From contig OZ024933.1 in NCBI GenBank assembly GCA_964017235.1, forward strand, positions 60,742,255 to 60,806,254: a DNA stretch of 64,000 bases, in the 5' to 3' direction. A model generated the notes under the pieces. It saw nothing but the letters and a program-made list of their open reading frames with translations, had not been told where the DNA came from and searched no databases. This DNA is from Sabellastarte sp. h YS-2021. Lineage: Eukaryota > Annelida > Polychaeta > Sabellida > Sabellidae. A program made the position numbers and the translations under genes. Below are positions 21,008 through 31,734 of the stretch, piece after piece. Numbering within the stretch: position 1 is the stretch's first letter; the number at the start of each line of letters is the position of its first letter.

Positions 21008-22149
21008 ATGCCTAACAAAAAGTATTGCAAAAAATGTGACACAAAACACGTACCACCTGTTGGGAGGAACTGTAAAATTGCAGTGGAGGAATCAGAAGAG
21101 GACAATGTGACTGTGAATGAACTGTATAGAGATGCTGCCGTATCCAATGAGGCTGATGGAGTGGCCTACAACGGACAGCAGGTCCAGCTACAGATTCTGC
21201 AGCTACTGGAGAGAGTAACCAAAAGGTTGGACAAGGTAGAAGGCAGGATGACCACAACATCGCCAGAGTCGCCTCAGAAGCTGAGTACATCTAAGTTAAG
21301 TACCTCCAGTGTTACTTCTTCTGTCAAAAAAGTAAAAAGTAAAAGAAAGTCATGTGTATATACTGATTCGTCCTCTGATAGTGACACACCTAGTCTTGAT
21401 GTATTGAGGTCTCCCCAACTTCAAAAGCGTGTTGATAGACGAATTAGGGAGTTAACACATAGTTCACACTGCTCAGGTATGGATGCATGTGGAAAGTTAA
21501 AGTCAAAAAGGGGGGGAAATGTAGATGTTGCGGTAAAAACCAAGGTAGCCTGGCCACATGAGACCATTCTGGGGGGGGGGGGGGGGAGGGGGCGAGTAGA
21601 CAGCGCATTAACTATGACCAATTATCCCTGACCCAATGGGTCCATGGTTTTTGCAAAAACATTCTAGATGAACCTTCTGTTAGTCGCAGAGATGCTATGG
21701 TGTCCTACATGGGGGATCTCATGGAGGATGCCTCAGATTTTAGCTGTCAAGGGGCTAAGGCAGCTCATGCCGTCTTACTTTGCGAGATGGAGAGAGGGAA
21801 GGTAGATTGGGGTGATCAGGACCGTATCGACCATATCCGCAGAGCGTATGCACAAAAACATGTGGTACCTGGCAAGCAAAATTGGGTTAAATCGAATGAA
21901 ACCGGTAGAAAACCCTGGTTTTGTAAAAATTTTCAATCTGGCATTTGTGGTTTTCAAAAAGATCACGAATTGAATGGTAAACTCCACAGGCATATCTGTG
22001 CATATTGTCTGTCAACAGGCAAACAGCTAGGTCATGCTGAGAAGGATTGTGCCCACAAGAAAAATGCGTCAAAAAACGACGGGGGGGGGGGGGGGGGGGG
22101 GGGGGGGCTGCCAGTCACTAGGGCTGGTCAGCCACAAAAAATTGTCTGA
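21008..22149 (+). pseudogene. Broken gag of Ngaro element B
   Basis: The frame starts MPNKKYCKKCDTKHVPPVGR, matching the cysteine motif at the gag start of element A. It is thrown out of frame at a G tract (21571-21592). It resumes in another frame through the capsid-like part (YMGDLMEDASDF, RIDHIRRAYAQK) and the zinc knuckles (CKNFQSGICGFQKDHE, HICAYCLSTGKQLGHAEKDC). A second tract of 27 G (22081-22107) follows. Gag A has ordinary sequence at the first position, so the tract is a change in this copy. Confidence 0.75.
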
Positions 22150-22598
22150 TCAGATTGTCAGAGAATCAAGTACAAATGTTCCTCAAGTTGAAAATATTGA
22201 GTTTAAAAATGTTGCCGGACATGGTAGTGAAAGATATTGTAACAATAGCAATTCTGTTGTTTCATGTGAAGGGCCTGGCAGAGTAGCCCATAATGCTTCT
22301 GCCTACAAAACAAGGTTGTTTTACAACGCAAATGTTAAACCAGGAGATATTGAAGCCATTTTGGCTAACAGAGGTAGAAAGAATAAAAAATTGGTGGACA
22401 AAAGGGTGGTGAAATCAATGATTTTTTAGAGGTGGCAACTCTGCTGGGTCAGACACGGTCTTGCAACAACAATGTAAAGAAAGTCAAAGTAATGATGTTA
22501 AAAATACCCACACTACGGATAGTAACCCTACCAAGTCAAATGGTGGGTCTGTTTGTGACAATTGGGGCAACAACCCTGAACATCACCCCATGCTTGGT

Positions 22599-22632
<34 letters not shown>

Positions 22633-22648
22633 CGAGAGTCAGTCAGAA
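22150..22648 (+). pseudogene. Broken linker ORF between gag and RT of element B
   Basis: A low-complexity stretch corresponds in position to the unknown 215-codon ORF of element A. It is read in several frames and interrupted by a 33-base G tract at 22600-22632. No domain is recognisable. Confidence 0.5.
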
Positions 22649-24528
22649 ATGGTGTCGTTTTGTGTTACTGAGAATGTTGCTTTCACACAACCCCCAGTAC
22701 TACCAAAAATCACACAAAAAATTGATTATGATTCAAATCACGTTGGCATTGAAGACAAGTTCATTAGTTCAATACTGAATGAAAGTACAAAGAAAGCCAA
22801 TACCCCCATGGAACATAATTCAGCCCTTTTCAGAAAGTGGCAAGCCCAGTCTGACTTCCCATTTGGCTACATTCCCATTGATGAACAGGTCATGCCCACT
22901 ACCAATGTAGTTAACCGCTCAAGTGGCTTCTCTCCTTTTAGTGCCCATGCTCTCGTAAAAGCCACTGGAAAACCTAATTACATGGAGGCTAGGCTCCCTG
23001 TCCCTTCTCAGCTAAATGTGGAGACTTGGAAGTCATTATTAACTGAATATTGGGATCAGCAGTTACTCCAGCTTTTGGAATTTGGCTTCCCCCTGGATTT
23101 CAACAGAAATTGTCCTCTAAGGTGTGACAACAAAAATCATAGTTCAGCTACTGAGTATCCAAATGATGTGGAAGCCTACATCAAAGAAGAATCTGATTAT
23201 CAAGCAATACTAGGCCCTTTTCCCAAAAATCCTATACCTGGGGGCCACTGCTCACCTTTTATGACCAGAAGTAAGCCAAATTCTGACAGGCGTCGAGTTA
23301 TCGTCGACTTGAGCTGGGAATGTATTTGGGAAGCCAATTTGACTTGAACTTCCCTTCAGTTGATCATATCACTGAGGAAGCCAAACGTATTGGCAGGGGT
23401 GCTTTGCTTTATAAAGTGGACGTCAGCCGTGCGTTCCATCACGTCAAGGTGGATCCCGCTGATTATGACCTTCTGGGCCTGCAATGGAACGGAACGTACA
23501 TGGATACGTGTCTTCCGTTCGAGACATGTCACGGAAGCCAGATTTTTCAACGTATAAGCAACGCAGTGCGTTACATGATGCGTCAGAAAGGCTTTTGCAT
23601 CATTGATTACATTGATGACTACGTTGGCGTGGGCGTCCCGAGCGTCGCGCATGCATCATATCACTTCCTCTTGAATTTAATGGAACGCCTAGGTCTATCT
23701 GTCAGCCAGAAGAAACTGGTTCCTCCAAGTACTCGTGCTACTTGTCTGGGAGTACTTATTGACACTGACGCAGGTACTATTTCTATACCTTCTGAAAAGC
23801 TAGCTCAAATAAATGAAACAGTTCAGCAATGGCTTACTAAGCGTTCTTGTACTAGGCATCAACTTTAATCCCTGCTTGGACTGCTGTTGTACATCCACAA
23901 ATGCATCAAGCCCGCTCGAGTTTTTCTGAATCGCATGCTTGAACTTCTCGGAAGTGCCCATGGTAGTAGTTTTATTACCCTCACGTCAGATTTTCGACGC
24001 GACCTTCAATGGTTTGCAAAATTCTTGCCATCTTACAATGGCGTCAACTATTATGACCATAGAAGTGTTGACCACGTCATTGAGCTGGATGCATGTCTCA
24101 CTGGCCTAGGTGGTTGTGTGGTGAGATTTGTGTATCATCTCCCCTTGGAAAAAGGCTACAAGAACTGTGGTATTGTCCAATTGGAAATGGTTAACATTCT
24201 CTTGGCCATGAGGCTTTTTTGGCGCCTTTGGTATACCAAAAAGATTTTGGTTAGGTGTGATAACTATGCTGTGGTTACTGTACCCAGATCTGGGAAAACC
24301 AGAGACCCTTTCCTGGCTGCCTGTGCTAGGAACATCTGGTATTGTGCTGCCACCCATGACATAGATGTCAGTTTTACCCATATCAGAGGCTCAGATAATA
24401 AGATAGCAGATTTGCTTTCAAGATGGAAAGGAAACACTCAGGATTGGGGTACTTTGTTACAGTGGGTCCCCCACCCTTGGTGGGTAAGTGTGAACGAGGA
24501 CATGTTGTCCTTCCATCCTGATTTATAG
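22649..24528 (+). pseudogene. Broken RT/RNase H of Ngaro element B
   Basis: The polymerase is collinear with that of element A. The first part runs through GFPLDFNRNC and RRRVIVDLSW to about 23320. A deletion of some tens of bases there removes the segment between VDLS and YLGSQFDLNF and changes frame. The catalytic region follows (YKVDVSRAFHHV, DYIDDYVG). A TAA at 23866-23868 stands where element A has a glutamine codon (CAA to TAA). RNase H follows, with IELDACLTGLGG and ADLLSRW, ending at TAG 24528. The copy is non-functional. Confidence 0.83.
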
Positions 24529-24768
24529 GTGTTGACTCTCCCTCCCCCTGTCCACCTATTGTTCATTCATGAATTTGCGTGTCATTTTGTATTCAAAGTG
24601 TATTTGTCATCAATTAACTTGTGTAGTAGTATGGTGCCCCTACAGGGCCAGTTGCAATAAAAATTTATTTTTGTCAGGTTTTTGTAATTGTTCATATTCC
24701 CAGTGCAGGGGCTGTCATGGTTATGGTTAAAAGCTTAAAAGATACTATACTTTGTTGTAGGCACACAG
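24484..24768 (+). other. Possible intron between RT and recombinase in element B
   Basis: A consensus donor TGG/GTAAGT occurs at 24484, 45 bases before the RT stop, in phase 0. The recombinase frame has no ATG upstream of its conserved part and is closed by a TAA just upstream. Acceptor-like sites TTTGTTGTAG (to 24760) and GCACACAG (to 24768) follow; the latter preserves phase. Element C has TCTCTTTTCAG directly before its recombinase coding sequence. This is inference from sequence; no transcript evidence is available. Confidence 0.4.
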
Positions 24769-25746
24769 AGATATAGTTCATTGGCTGGGAAGGCTTCCTC
24801 AAGGCTACATCAAGCCTTCAGGCCCAAGACAAGCAGAGCCTACTGTGCAATGTTCAAAGTGTTTGTGGCCTTCTGTGTCCTCATGGGAGTCTCCCTGCGT
24901 CATCTGTCTGTGGAGATTCTGCTGGCCTTCCTGGAGTGTCTGCTAGCTAATGATGTGTCAGTTGTAGTATTATGTAATTATTTGTCAGCAATAAAAGCTC
25001 AATGTATCATGTATGATTTGAAATATAATGTATGTGATAGTGTAAAAATAAAATATTTCATAAAATCTGCCAAGATATCCAGACCTCTGTGTCTGAAACC
25101 ACATAATGTCATGGATCTTGCTATGTTGCGAGCATTGATTATCAAAACAGCGAATCTCAAGCATTGTAGGGTCATGAAAGCCATAGTATTGACAGGCTTC
25201 TTTGGCTTCCTCCGACTTTCCAACCTGGCCCCTCATTCTAGAAGTTCATTTGACCCTTCCCATCATTTAACTGGTTCAGACGTATTTTTTACTCAGGATT
25301 ATGTCAAAATACTGCTAAAGTGGTCGAAAACATTGCAAACCAGGGACAAGGCCCATGTCATAACCCTTCCTAGATTGAAAGACAAACTTATTTGTCCTAG
25401 AACTGCATTGAAATCCTTATTTAGATGTTATCACATGTCATCTGCTACTTCCTTATTCCAAATTCACACTTCTTCAGGGTGGGTCCCCTTAGTTGACTCC
25501 ATAGTAAGGAAATCACTAACTGCCTTGAATGTGGCTCTGGGTTTGAACCCACACCATTTCACTTTTCACAGTTTACGTCGCTCAGGTGCGACCTTTGCCT
25601 TTAAAGCCCATGTCCCCATTCAGGATATCAAGAGACACGGGACCTGGAGCTCTGAATGTGTCTGGACCTATATCCAAAGTGACCATGCTTCTGGGGAGAA
25701 GCTGGCTAAGTCCCTAGCTTGTAATATTGATAATAAATGCCCATAA
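24769..25746 (+). CDS. Tyrosine recombinase of Ngaro element B
   Basis: This is an intact recombinase of about 325 codons. Counted from the TTG at 24781, the catalytic set is R145 (FLRLSNL), K in KWSKT near 183, H263 and R266 (HSLRRSG), H286 (RHGTW) and Y297 (WTYI). It would recombine the circular cDNA with target DNA. No ATG starts the frame, so it is probably joined to the polymerase by splicing or frameshifting; the nearest in-frame codons upstream of 24769 reach a TAA. It is about half identical by eye to the recombinase of element A. Confidence 0.83.
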   Translation, partial: RYSSLAGKASSRLHQAFRPKTSRAYCAMFKVFVAFCVLMGVSLRHLSVEILLAFLECLLANDVSVVVLCNYLSAIKAQCIMYDLKYNVCDSVKIKYFIKSAKISRPLCLKPHNVMDLAMLRALIIKTANLKHCRVMKAIVLTGFFGFLRLSNLAPHSRSSFDPSHHLTGSDVFFTQDYVKILLKWSKTLQTRDKAHVITLPRLKDKLICPRTALKSLFRCYHMSSATSLFQIHTSSGWVPLVDSIVRKSLTALNVALGLNPHHFTFHSLRRSGATFAFKAHVPIQDIKRHGTWSSECVWTYIQSDHASGEKLAKSLACNIDNKCP

Positions 25747-25776
25747 TGTTGCTACCTTCCCTAGGGTTGGGCTTGG

Positions 25777-26319
25777 TGGCTTTCATATGCTTTAGAACAC
25801 TAAATTCTACACCACTATTTTCTCTATTGTAAACCTGGGGGTTTCCTCTTGTGTGGCAGTCCCCTCCTCCACCTGTTGTTTTCATCAACTTAAGCCTGAC
25901 AGGCCTGGGGTTCAAACCCCTTGGGGGCTACTGTTCAAAATTTCAGGGGGGTCTTTGGTTTACACTGCCTCACCTTAGCTTTCCTCCAGGGGCTTATTTT
26001 ACATTATATTTTATTGTTTTTATGTCTTACAGTAATTCTTAAACTCCAGTATTTGCATGTTTTTGAACTGTAATAGACTCTAATTTGAGATTGGAGTTGT
26101 AGTATATATAGATTTACTTCTTGCATTCTAGTCATTGCTTATGAACTTTACAGAACTGTAATTTACTGACTAGAAACTTAATTTGTATTTACTTTAAAGG
26201 ATCTTATGTGTACTTTTTATCGACTTGTAAATAATTCTTAGTATAGTTATGTATATATTATGAATAAAGTACCTAGTACCCGCAACTGAGTGTCTTACTG
26301 TCTTGGGGAGTGGGGACTG
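25777..26319 (+). repeat. Split direct repeat B1
   Basis: The repeat begins TGGCTTTCATATGCTTTAGA and ends CTTGGGGAGTGGGGACTG, directly abutting A2. It contains a short palindrome GGGGTTCAAACCCC. It is repeated nearly exactly as B2 at 26663-27206. Confidence 0.9.
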
Positions 26320-26610
26320 TCTTCTGGGGCGTTCAGGCGCCTCAGGTGTCAGTCCTGCCCCAAGGCAGTCAATTATGTTTGATATACCTTGAGAGGTCAT
26401 CTGGTGACCAGTCTAATGGTCAGTATATGACATCACAAGGAATTCCTGTGTACTTTACATGGTTACCTGTGTATTTAGGCCTGGTTACTGGGCAATCTGT
26501 AAACAAATAATGTAATTGGTTTCCCACCTCTCAGTTGTTGGGGTCCTTGGCTTTGTTCCTCAGTTTCAAATTTGACTTTGAGCGAGAGACATGGGAAAAA
26601 AATTTACTTT
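26320..26610 (+). repeat. Split direct repeat A2
   Basis: This second copy of A1 abuts B1 without spacer. It is followed by a (CCCT)n-like microsatellite at 26611-26634 and then by B2. Confidence 0.9.
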
Positions 26611-26662
26611 CGCTCCCTCCCTCCCTCCCTCCCTGTGTATTCACATGGATCTCTTTACACCT

Positions 26663-27206
26663 TGGCTTTCATATGCTTTAGAACACTAAATTCTACACCA
26701 CTATTTCCTCTATTGTAAACCTGGGGGTTTCCTCTTGTGTGGCAGTCCCCTCCCCCACCTGTTGTTTTCATCAACTTAAGCCTGACAGGCCTGGGGTTCA
26801 AACCCCTTGGGGGCTACTATTCAAAATTTCGGGGGGGTCTTTGGTTTACACTGCCTCACCTTAGCTTTCCTCCAGGGGCTTATTTTACATTATATTTTAT
26901 TGTTTTTATGTCTTACAGTAATTCTTAAACTCCAGTATTTGCATGTTTTTGAACTGTAATAGACTCTAATTTGAGACTGGAGTTGTAGTATATATAGATT
27001 TACTTCTTGCATTCTAGTCATTGCTTATGAACTTTACAGAACTGTAATTTACTGACTAGAAACTTAAGTTGTATTTACTTTAAAGGATCTTATGTGTACT
27101 TTTTATCGACTTGTAAATAATTCTTAGTATAGTTATGTATATATTATGAATAAAGTACCTAGTACCCGCAACTGAGTGTCTTACTGTCTTGGGGAGTGGG
27201 GATTGT
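26663..27206 (+). repeat. Split direct repeat B2, 3' end of element B
   Basis: This second copy of B1 ends in GGGGATTGTTCTTC. Comparison with the B1/A2 junction (GACTG/TCTTC) and the A1 start (TTTTCTTC) suggests recombination at a short TTCTTC-like core. Confidence 0.88.
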
Positions 27207-27209
27207 TCT

Positions 27210-28970
27210 TCGACTAGTCAGTCAGAATAGACCGTTCCATAGGCTCTGCCCACTTGCAATATTTCAGTACTTTAGTTGACACTGCCTGACAAACAAATGG
27301 CAAAAATGGCGGGAAATGATATGTTAAAATCGAAAAAAAACATTACATAGACTTAATTATAGCTGTAAATGGTGGGATATGTTGCGAAAATTAAATGTTA
27401 CGATAGAAACATAAGTGTATTGTTGTGACAAATATTTTCTTGGGCATTTTCTTTATTTAGAAACACTTCCTGGTTTGGGAAAATAGGGAAAATCTTGCAC
27501 AATTTTACACTTTAGCATGGAAACCTAATATTTTAAACCTAATCATTTATAACAACCATCTATCCATCCAATATAAAATGCCCAGCATATGTAAATCACT
27601 GTTATATAAGAACATAAGTTTTTTTTTCGAAAACAATTTTTATGTTAGCTTGAATTTTATAAATTGAAAGAATGTATTCATGTCATTTTAGGACAAATGT
27701 ATGTTTTATTTTGACAGGCTTATCAGGATTTTAATATGTATGAAGGATATATTTAATTACCTTCGGCCTAAATCTTTACGAAGTCTTCTATGCTACTCTT
27801 GTAGTGCACAACATTAAATATCTCCTGTAATGTAAAGGTTAACCAAATTAACTGCATATTTAAGTTACAGGACAACAATACAAAGTGCACAGCCTATTTG
27901 CTATTAGGCGTATTTCACAAGCATAACCTATGTAATCCAGATTTAGATTTGTATTCTTTGGTTTAGCTACATTCGTGAAATACAATTTCCTTAAACAAGA
28001 ATCCAAAGTGGAAAAATAATATAAACCACTATAAATATTATTAGGGAAATATTTTTCCTCTGCTTTGTGAGCCCTAATAAGACTAATTACTCCAGGATCG
28101 GAATTCTCAATAGTTAGGGACCAGATGTATTCCAGTCAAAAGAGGCATATAACTTTCTATCATTATATTCACACATCAGCAATATAATCCAATGTTGAAT
28201 ACAAGTATTCACTTATTTCAGCCAACCACAAGGCAAAATATTAACAAGTATTTCAAGTAATCCTTACATTTTAGCAATATGTGTTGATCCAATCATGACA
28301 GACTATTTTTACCAAGGAAAAATATATTTCACCAGTGACTTTTATAACGATTCTGAAGGTTACAAAAATTATAAAGATCAGCACTCAAGGATACAGCCTT
28401 GTCTGTCCTTGTATGGAGGTTAAAACATTTGACAGGTCCAAGGATCAATCCATGACAGTTTGTGTTAACCTTGTTTTGCATTCAGATGGGAAGGCCACAA
28501 CATTGACCTTAATCAAGGATGCAGTTATTGCACAACTTCTCAAGGATACAACTGTACTAAATATGGGACAGCTATATATGTTAGCACCAGTTAACCACAA
28601 TCAGTAAAATACTACATTTTTGGGCCCTGAAAGGTTATCTTAACAAATTAAAGATTTTATAGCCGTAATAATATCACAAAAATTACTGAATTTTTAAAAA
28701 ATTACTGCTACCATTTGTAGCCATTATTTTGCAAAGCATAATGGATCGTCTAAAACCTAAATCCATGAATCCACCCCACCTCAAGAGGTAGATCAACAGA
28801 TTCATAATCCGGATTAGGATTCTGGTCACATCACAAGTGAATCCATTAATTTGTGGAATCCAGATTCAATGGATTATGTCAGTGGACTATACTTACGTTG
28901 TGGTTATGTTAACATATCTGGCATGATTTAATGTATGACGTATTAATCGATTAATCCATATATGTTAGCT
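27210..28970. other. AT-rich sequence, no gene recognised
   Basis: A 90-codon frame at 28335-28607 is open but matches no family with confidence. No terminal repeats or RNA genes were found. Confidence 0.4.
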
Positions 28971-28973
28971 AGA

Positions 28974-29202
28974 TCTGGAATGAACTCCCTCATGATATGC
29001 CCAGTTCAGCATCAGTTGTCTCCTTCAGAAATAAACTTAAAACTTACCTGTTTGCAAAAGCATATCCCCCACAGCCTCTCCTGTCACCCTGTGTCTTCTT
29101 GACATGACCTGGCTATATCCTCGGATTAATGTTAACCACCTTGCTTTGTGTTCAGTTGCGCCTTAGAGTCCATCAGTGATGGAGATTAAGCGCTATAAAA
29201 GT
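28974..29202 (+). mobile_element. CR1/L2-type LINE 3' end fragment
   Basis: In changing frames the sequence gives the RT C-terminal tail pattern (WNELPHDM, then FRNKLKTYLFAKAYPP). It ends in GCGCTATAAAAGT, like the 3' end of the LINE at 45.3-49.3 kb (GGCGCTATATAAGTG). It is therefore a 5'-truncated insertion of a related family. Confidence 0.72.
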
Positions 29203-30150
29203 CCACATTAGGTTAGATTAGTACAAGTAAATGTACCACTTACAAATTTGTAGATACGTCACAGTTAAAAATGCAGAATAAACGTAATTTATCATAGACT
29301 GTAATTTACACTACATTCTGTAGGTTTCACTACTAGGCTGTAACAGATCAGGCCATAAATGGTTACAAATCTCTCTTATTTAGGCACGAAATGATTTGTT
29401 ACTCACAGTAATACTAAATAGATCCAAACATAATAGTATTCTCTAGTGACTGACACACGTATCTGAAGCGTTTATGAAGCATAACACTCTATATGAAACT
29501 CAAAATGTATTGATCACTTTGCCAATGACTGCAGAAAATTTTTTTGAGTTTCTGTAACATAAATTCACAATGTCATAAGTACGGAAGAGTAATAGGGCCA
29601 AGTTATAGAGTTTTTTCCCAATTTTCAAATTAATATCTCAATAATTGGAGATAATTATCACGTCCCAAAGTTGTTAAATCAAGGCAATTATCTTACTTTA
29701 TGGAGATACTAGGTGGACAATTAGAGAAAAAAATATTTTGAAAAAATAATTTTGGTCCTACTTATCTTTCATTCACCAGACAAGGTTTGATCTATTTTGT
29801 ACTATATCTTTTAGACCTATATTGTGTGCATCAACACATCACCATGTACACTGCTTGAACACAAACGAGAGGTTTTACTTATGAAACTTTTATAACTCTA
29901 ATAGTACTTTTATAGCAAAAGACAGACTCTTAGGAGAAACAACAAAAAAAAACATGAGCAAAGAATTCATAGTCCAGAGACACAGAAGGGATCAGCACCA
30001 CAGAGCTGATTAGCTTAAACCAAATTACTTAGATGACTTATAAACATATAGAATAAACTGTGCCACACCAAAAGTTTCACCCTCCATACGGCTACTCCTT
30101 GTATTGTAAAGCTTTTCCTGGGATTCAAAAATGCTCTGAAGTAGTTAACC
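29203..30150. other. AT-rich sequence, no gene recognised
   Basis: I see no coding sequence, terminal repeats or RNA genes in this interval. Confidence 0.4.
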
Positions 30151-30163
30151 ACTCTGAAGGAAC

Positions 30164-30440
30164 TTATGGACTATTGTAGCTGTTTTGAGTACTGACCATT
30201 GTTAAACAGGCACAAATACACAAACTCTTAAGTACTCGAGTTATATGTGAATATCTGGTTGTGTTGGTGACAATCCTAGCTGATCTGTTCTGCACACTTT
30301 GGAGCTTCCTAACATTAAATCCTGAAAGACTCTTGAACAAGGTATTACAATAATCTAGCCGACTGCTGTCTGTTGAAGATGCTGTCTGAGTCACCTAAGA
30401 TCCTCCAGTTGTGACTTTTGTGAAAGACATTTGACTTCAT
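30164..30440 (-). pseudogene. LINE reverse transcriptase C-terminal fragment
   Basis: The minus strand encodes SRLDYCNTLFKSLSGFNVRK followed by LQSVQNRSARIV, the thumb/C-terminal pattern of CR1/L2/Jockey-type RT (SRLDYCNxLLxG...LQRVQNxxARxV). It is a fragment with no catalytic region. Confidence 0.72.
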
Positions 30441-30481
30441 TATACAGATAGAGAGGATGCCTTACTTATGGTCGTTTAAAA

Positions 30482-31725
30482 ACCTGGGTCTGTATTCACG
30501 AAATGTCTTATCTTAAACTTTGTCTTAAATCTAAGACTTTTGTCATACCTTTGGACAAAAACTTGTTACGACATTTGTCTCAGTCTTAAAACAATTCACA
30601 AAAGGTTTTAGCCTTCTCTTAGTCTTATCTCTGGCCATAACTCTAAGACTGAGTGGGGGTGGTCTTAAATATTTAAGACCAGTCCTAAAAACTTTATATG
30701 GCTAAAATTAAGTTTAAAATACTTAACATATCTTTGCAAAGTATTTTATTTCATATTTTAAAGTGGTTAGAAGGTTTCCAATTCCAAAAACTGATCCCTT
30801 TCTGATTTATGTATTAACAGTAAGTGGAAAAGTTTAACAGTGTACATCAACACATATTCAGTTAAATACATAAAACAAGATTGCTGTATGTAACAAATAT
30901 TTAACACATATCCATTTCTTGTTGTAATTGATTTAATGCATGACTGATTACATTAAGGTGCTCTCAGTCATCTACTGTAATTATAAAATGGAGAAGTTTG
31001 TAATCATAATGTGTCAATAAAAACAATTTAGTAATTTTCTACAGTTTCATAATAAAACACGAAAAAAAACAAAACAATTACGGTTACTACAATTTGAATA
31101 ATTTCGATATCCTTATCTGTGAATATTAATATGCATACATTGTTTATTTGAATTTATATGTTTTCAGTCTGACATATGTTGTGATATCACGGCATGTTAT
31201 ATATAATTAATGTATTAATTAACTATATATATTCTAGACTTCCCAACACAACTGCTTGACAGTTAATAAAAAGATGTGTTAGATAATGCTCTCTTATTGC
31301 ACTCGTGATGCCTGTAGTGCTTCCCATATATATTTTGTACCTGTCAGGATGCAAGATAATTTGTGAGTAACTGATTTGAATTTACCTTGTTATTATGTAC
31401 ACAGCTGTGTCAAAATTCATGCTCAATTATATTGTTATTTTTGGTATCCCCAAATTTGCTGTCTGACATGCCAGCAGAATTGTATTTACCATGTAACTAC
31501 ATAAAGTGTACTAAATGAAGTCATATGACACAGAAAACCACTGTGGTCATATGATATATCAGTCTTAAGTTGGTCTTAAGTTTAAGGCATTTGTCTTGGC
31601 TAAGACTTGCTTTGTGAATGCCTATGTATGACAAATCTAAGCTGGGACAAAAATCTTAGATTTATGATTGGGCTTAGCCTAAGATAAGACTAAGTTTAAG
31701 ACCTTTCGTGAATATGGCCCCAAAG
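30482..31725. mobile_element. Non-autonomous TIR transposon, 1.24 kb, 9-bp target duplication
   Basis: The left end ACCTGGGTCTGTATTCACGA is the imperfect inverse of the right end; the right end inverted reads CTTTGGGGCCATATTCACGA. Both continue into GTCTTA-rich sequence. CGTTTAAAA flanks the element at 30473-30481 and at 31726-31734 as a perfect 9-bp target duplication. There is no coding capacity. A 9-bp duplication is compatible with Mutator-like families among others, so the superfamily is not fixed. Confidence 0.75.
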
Positions 31726-31734
31726 CGTTTAAAA

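Larger units (their letters stand above)
20344..27206 (+). mobile_element. Ngaro-type retrotransposon B with split direct repeats
   Basis: The element shows the split-direct-repeat order A1 (20344-20625), ORFs, B1 (25777-26319), A2 (26320-26610), B2 (26663-27206). A1 and A2 differ at a few positions plus a roughly 10-base indel; B1 and B2 differ at about seven positions in 540. The order A1-ORFs-B1-A2-B2 is typical of Ngaro and PAT-type tyrosine-recombinase elements. Coding order is gag, RT/RNase H, recombinase, without a methyltransferase. The high identity of the repeats suggests fairly recent insertion, although the coding part is broken. Confidence 0.88.

Noticed and set aside
22432-22778. 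Glycine-rich open frames
   Set aside because: The glycines come from poly-G tracts inside a broken Ngaro element; the frames are by-products.
28335-28607. Possible OB-fold-like exon
   Set aside because: The vague pattern resemblance is not supported by splice sites, neighbours or clear motifs.
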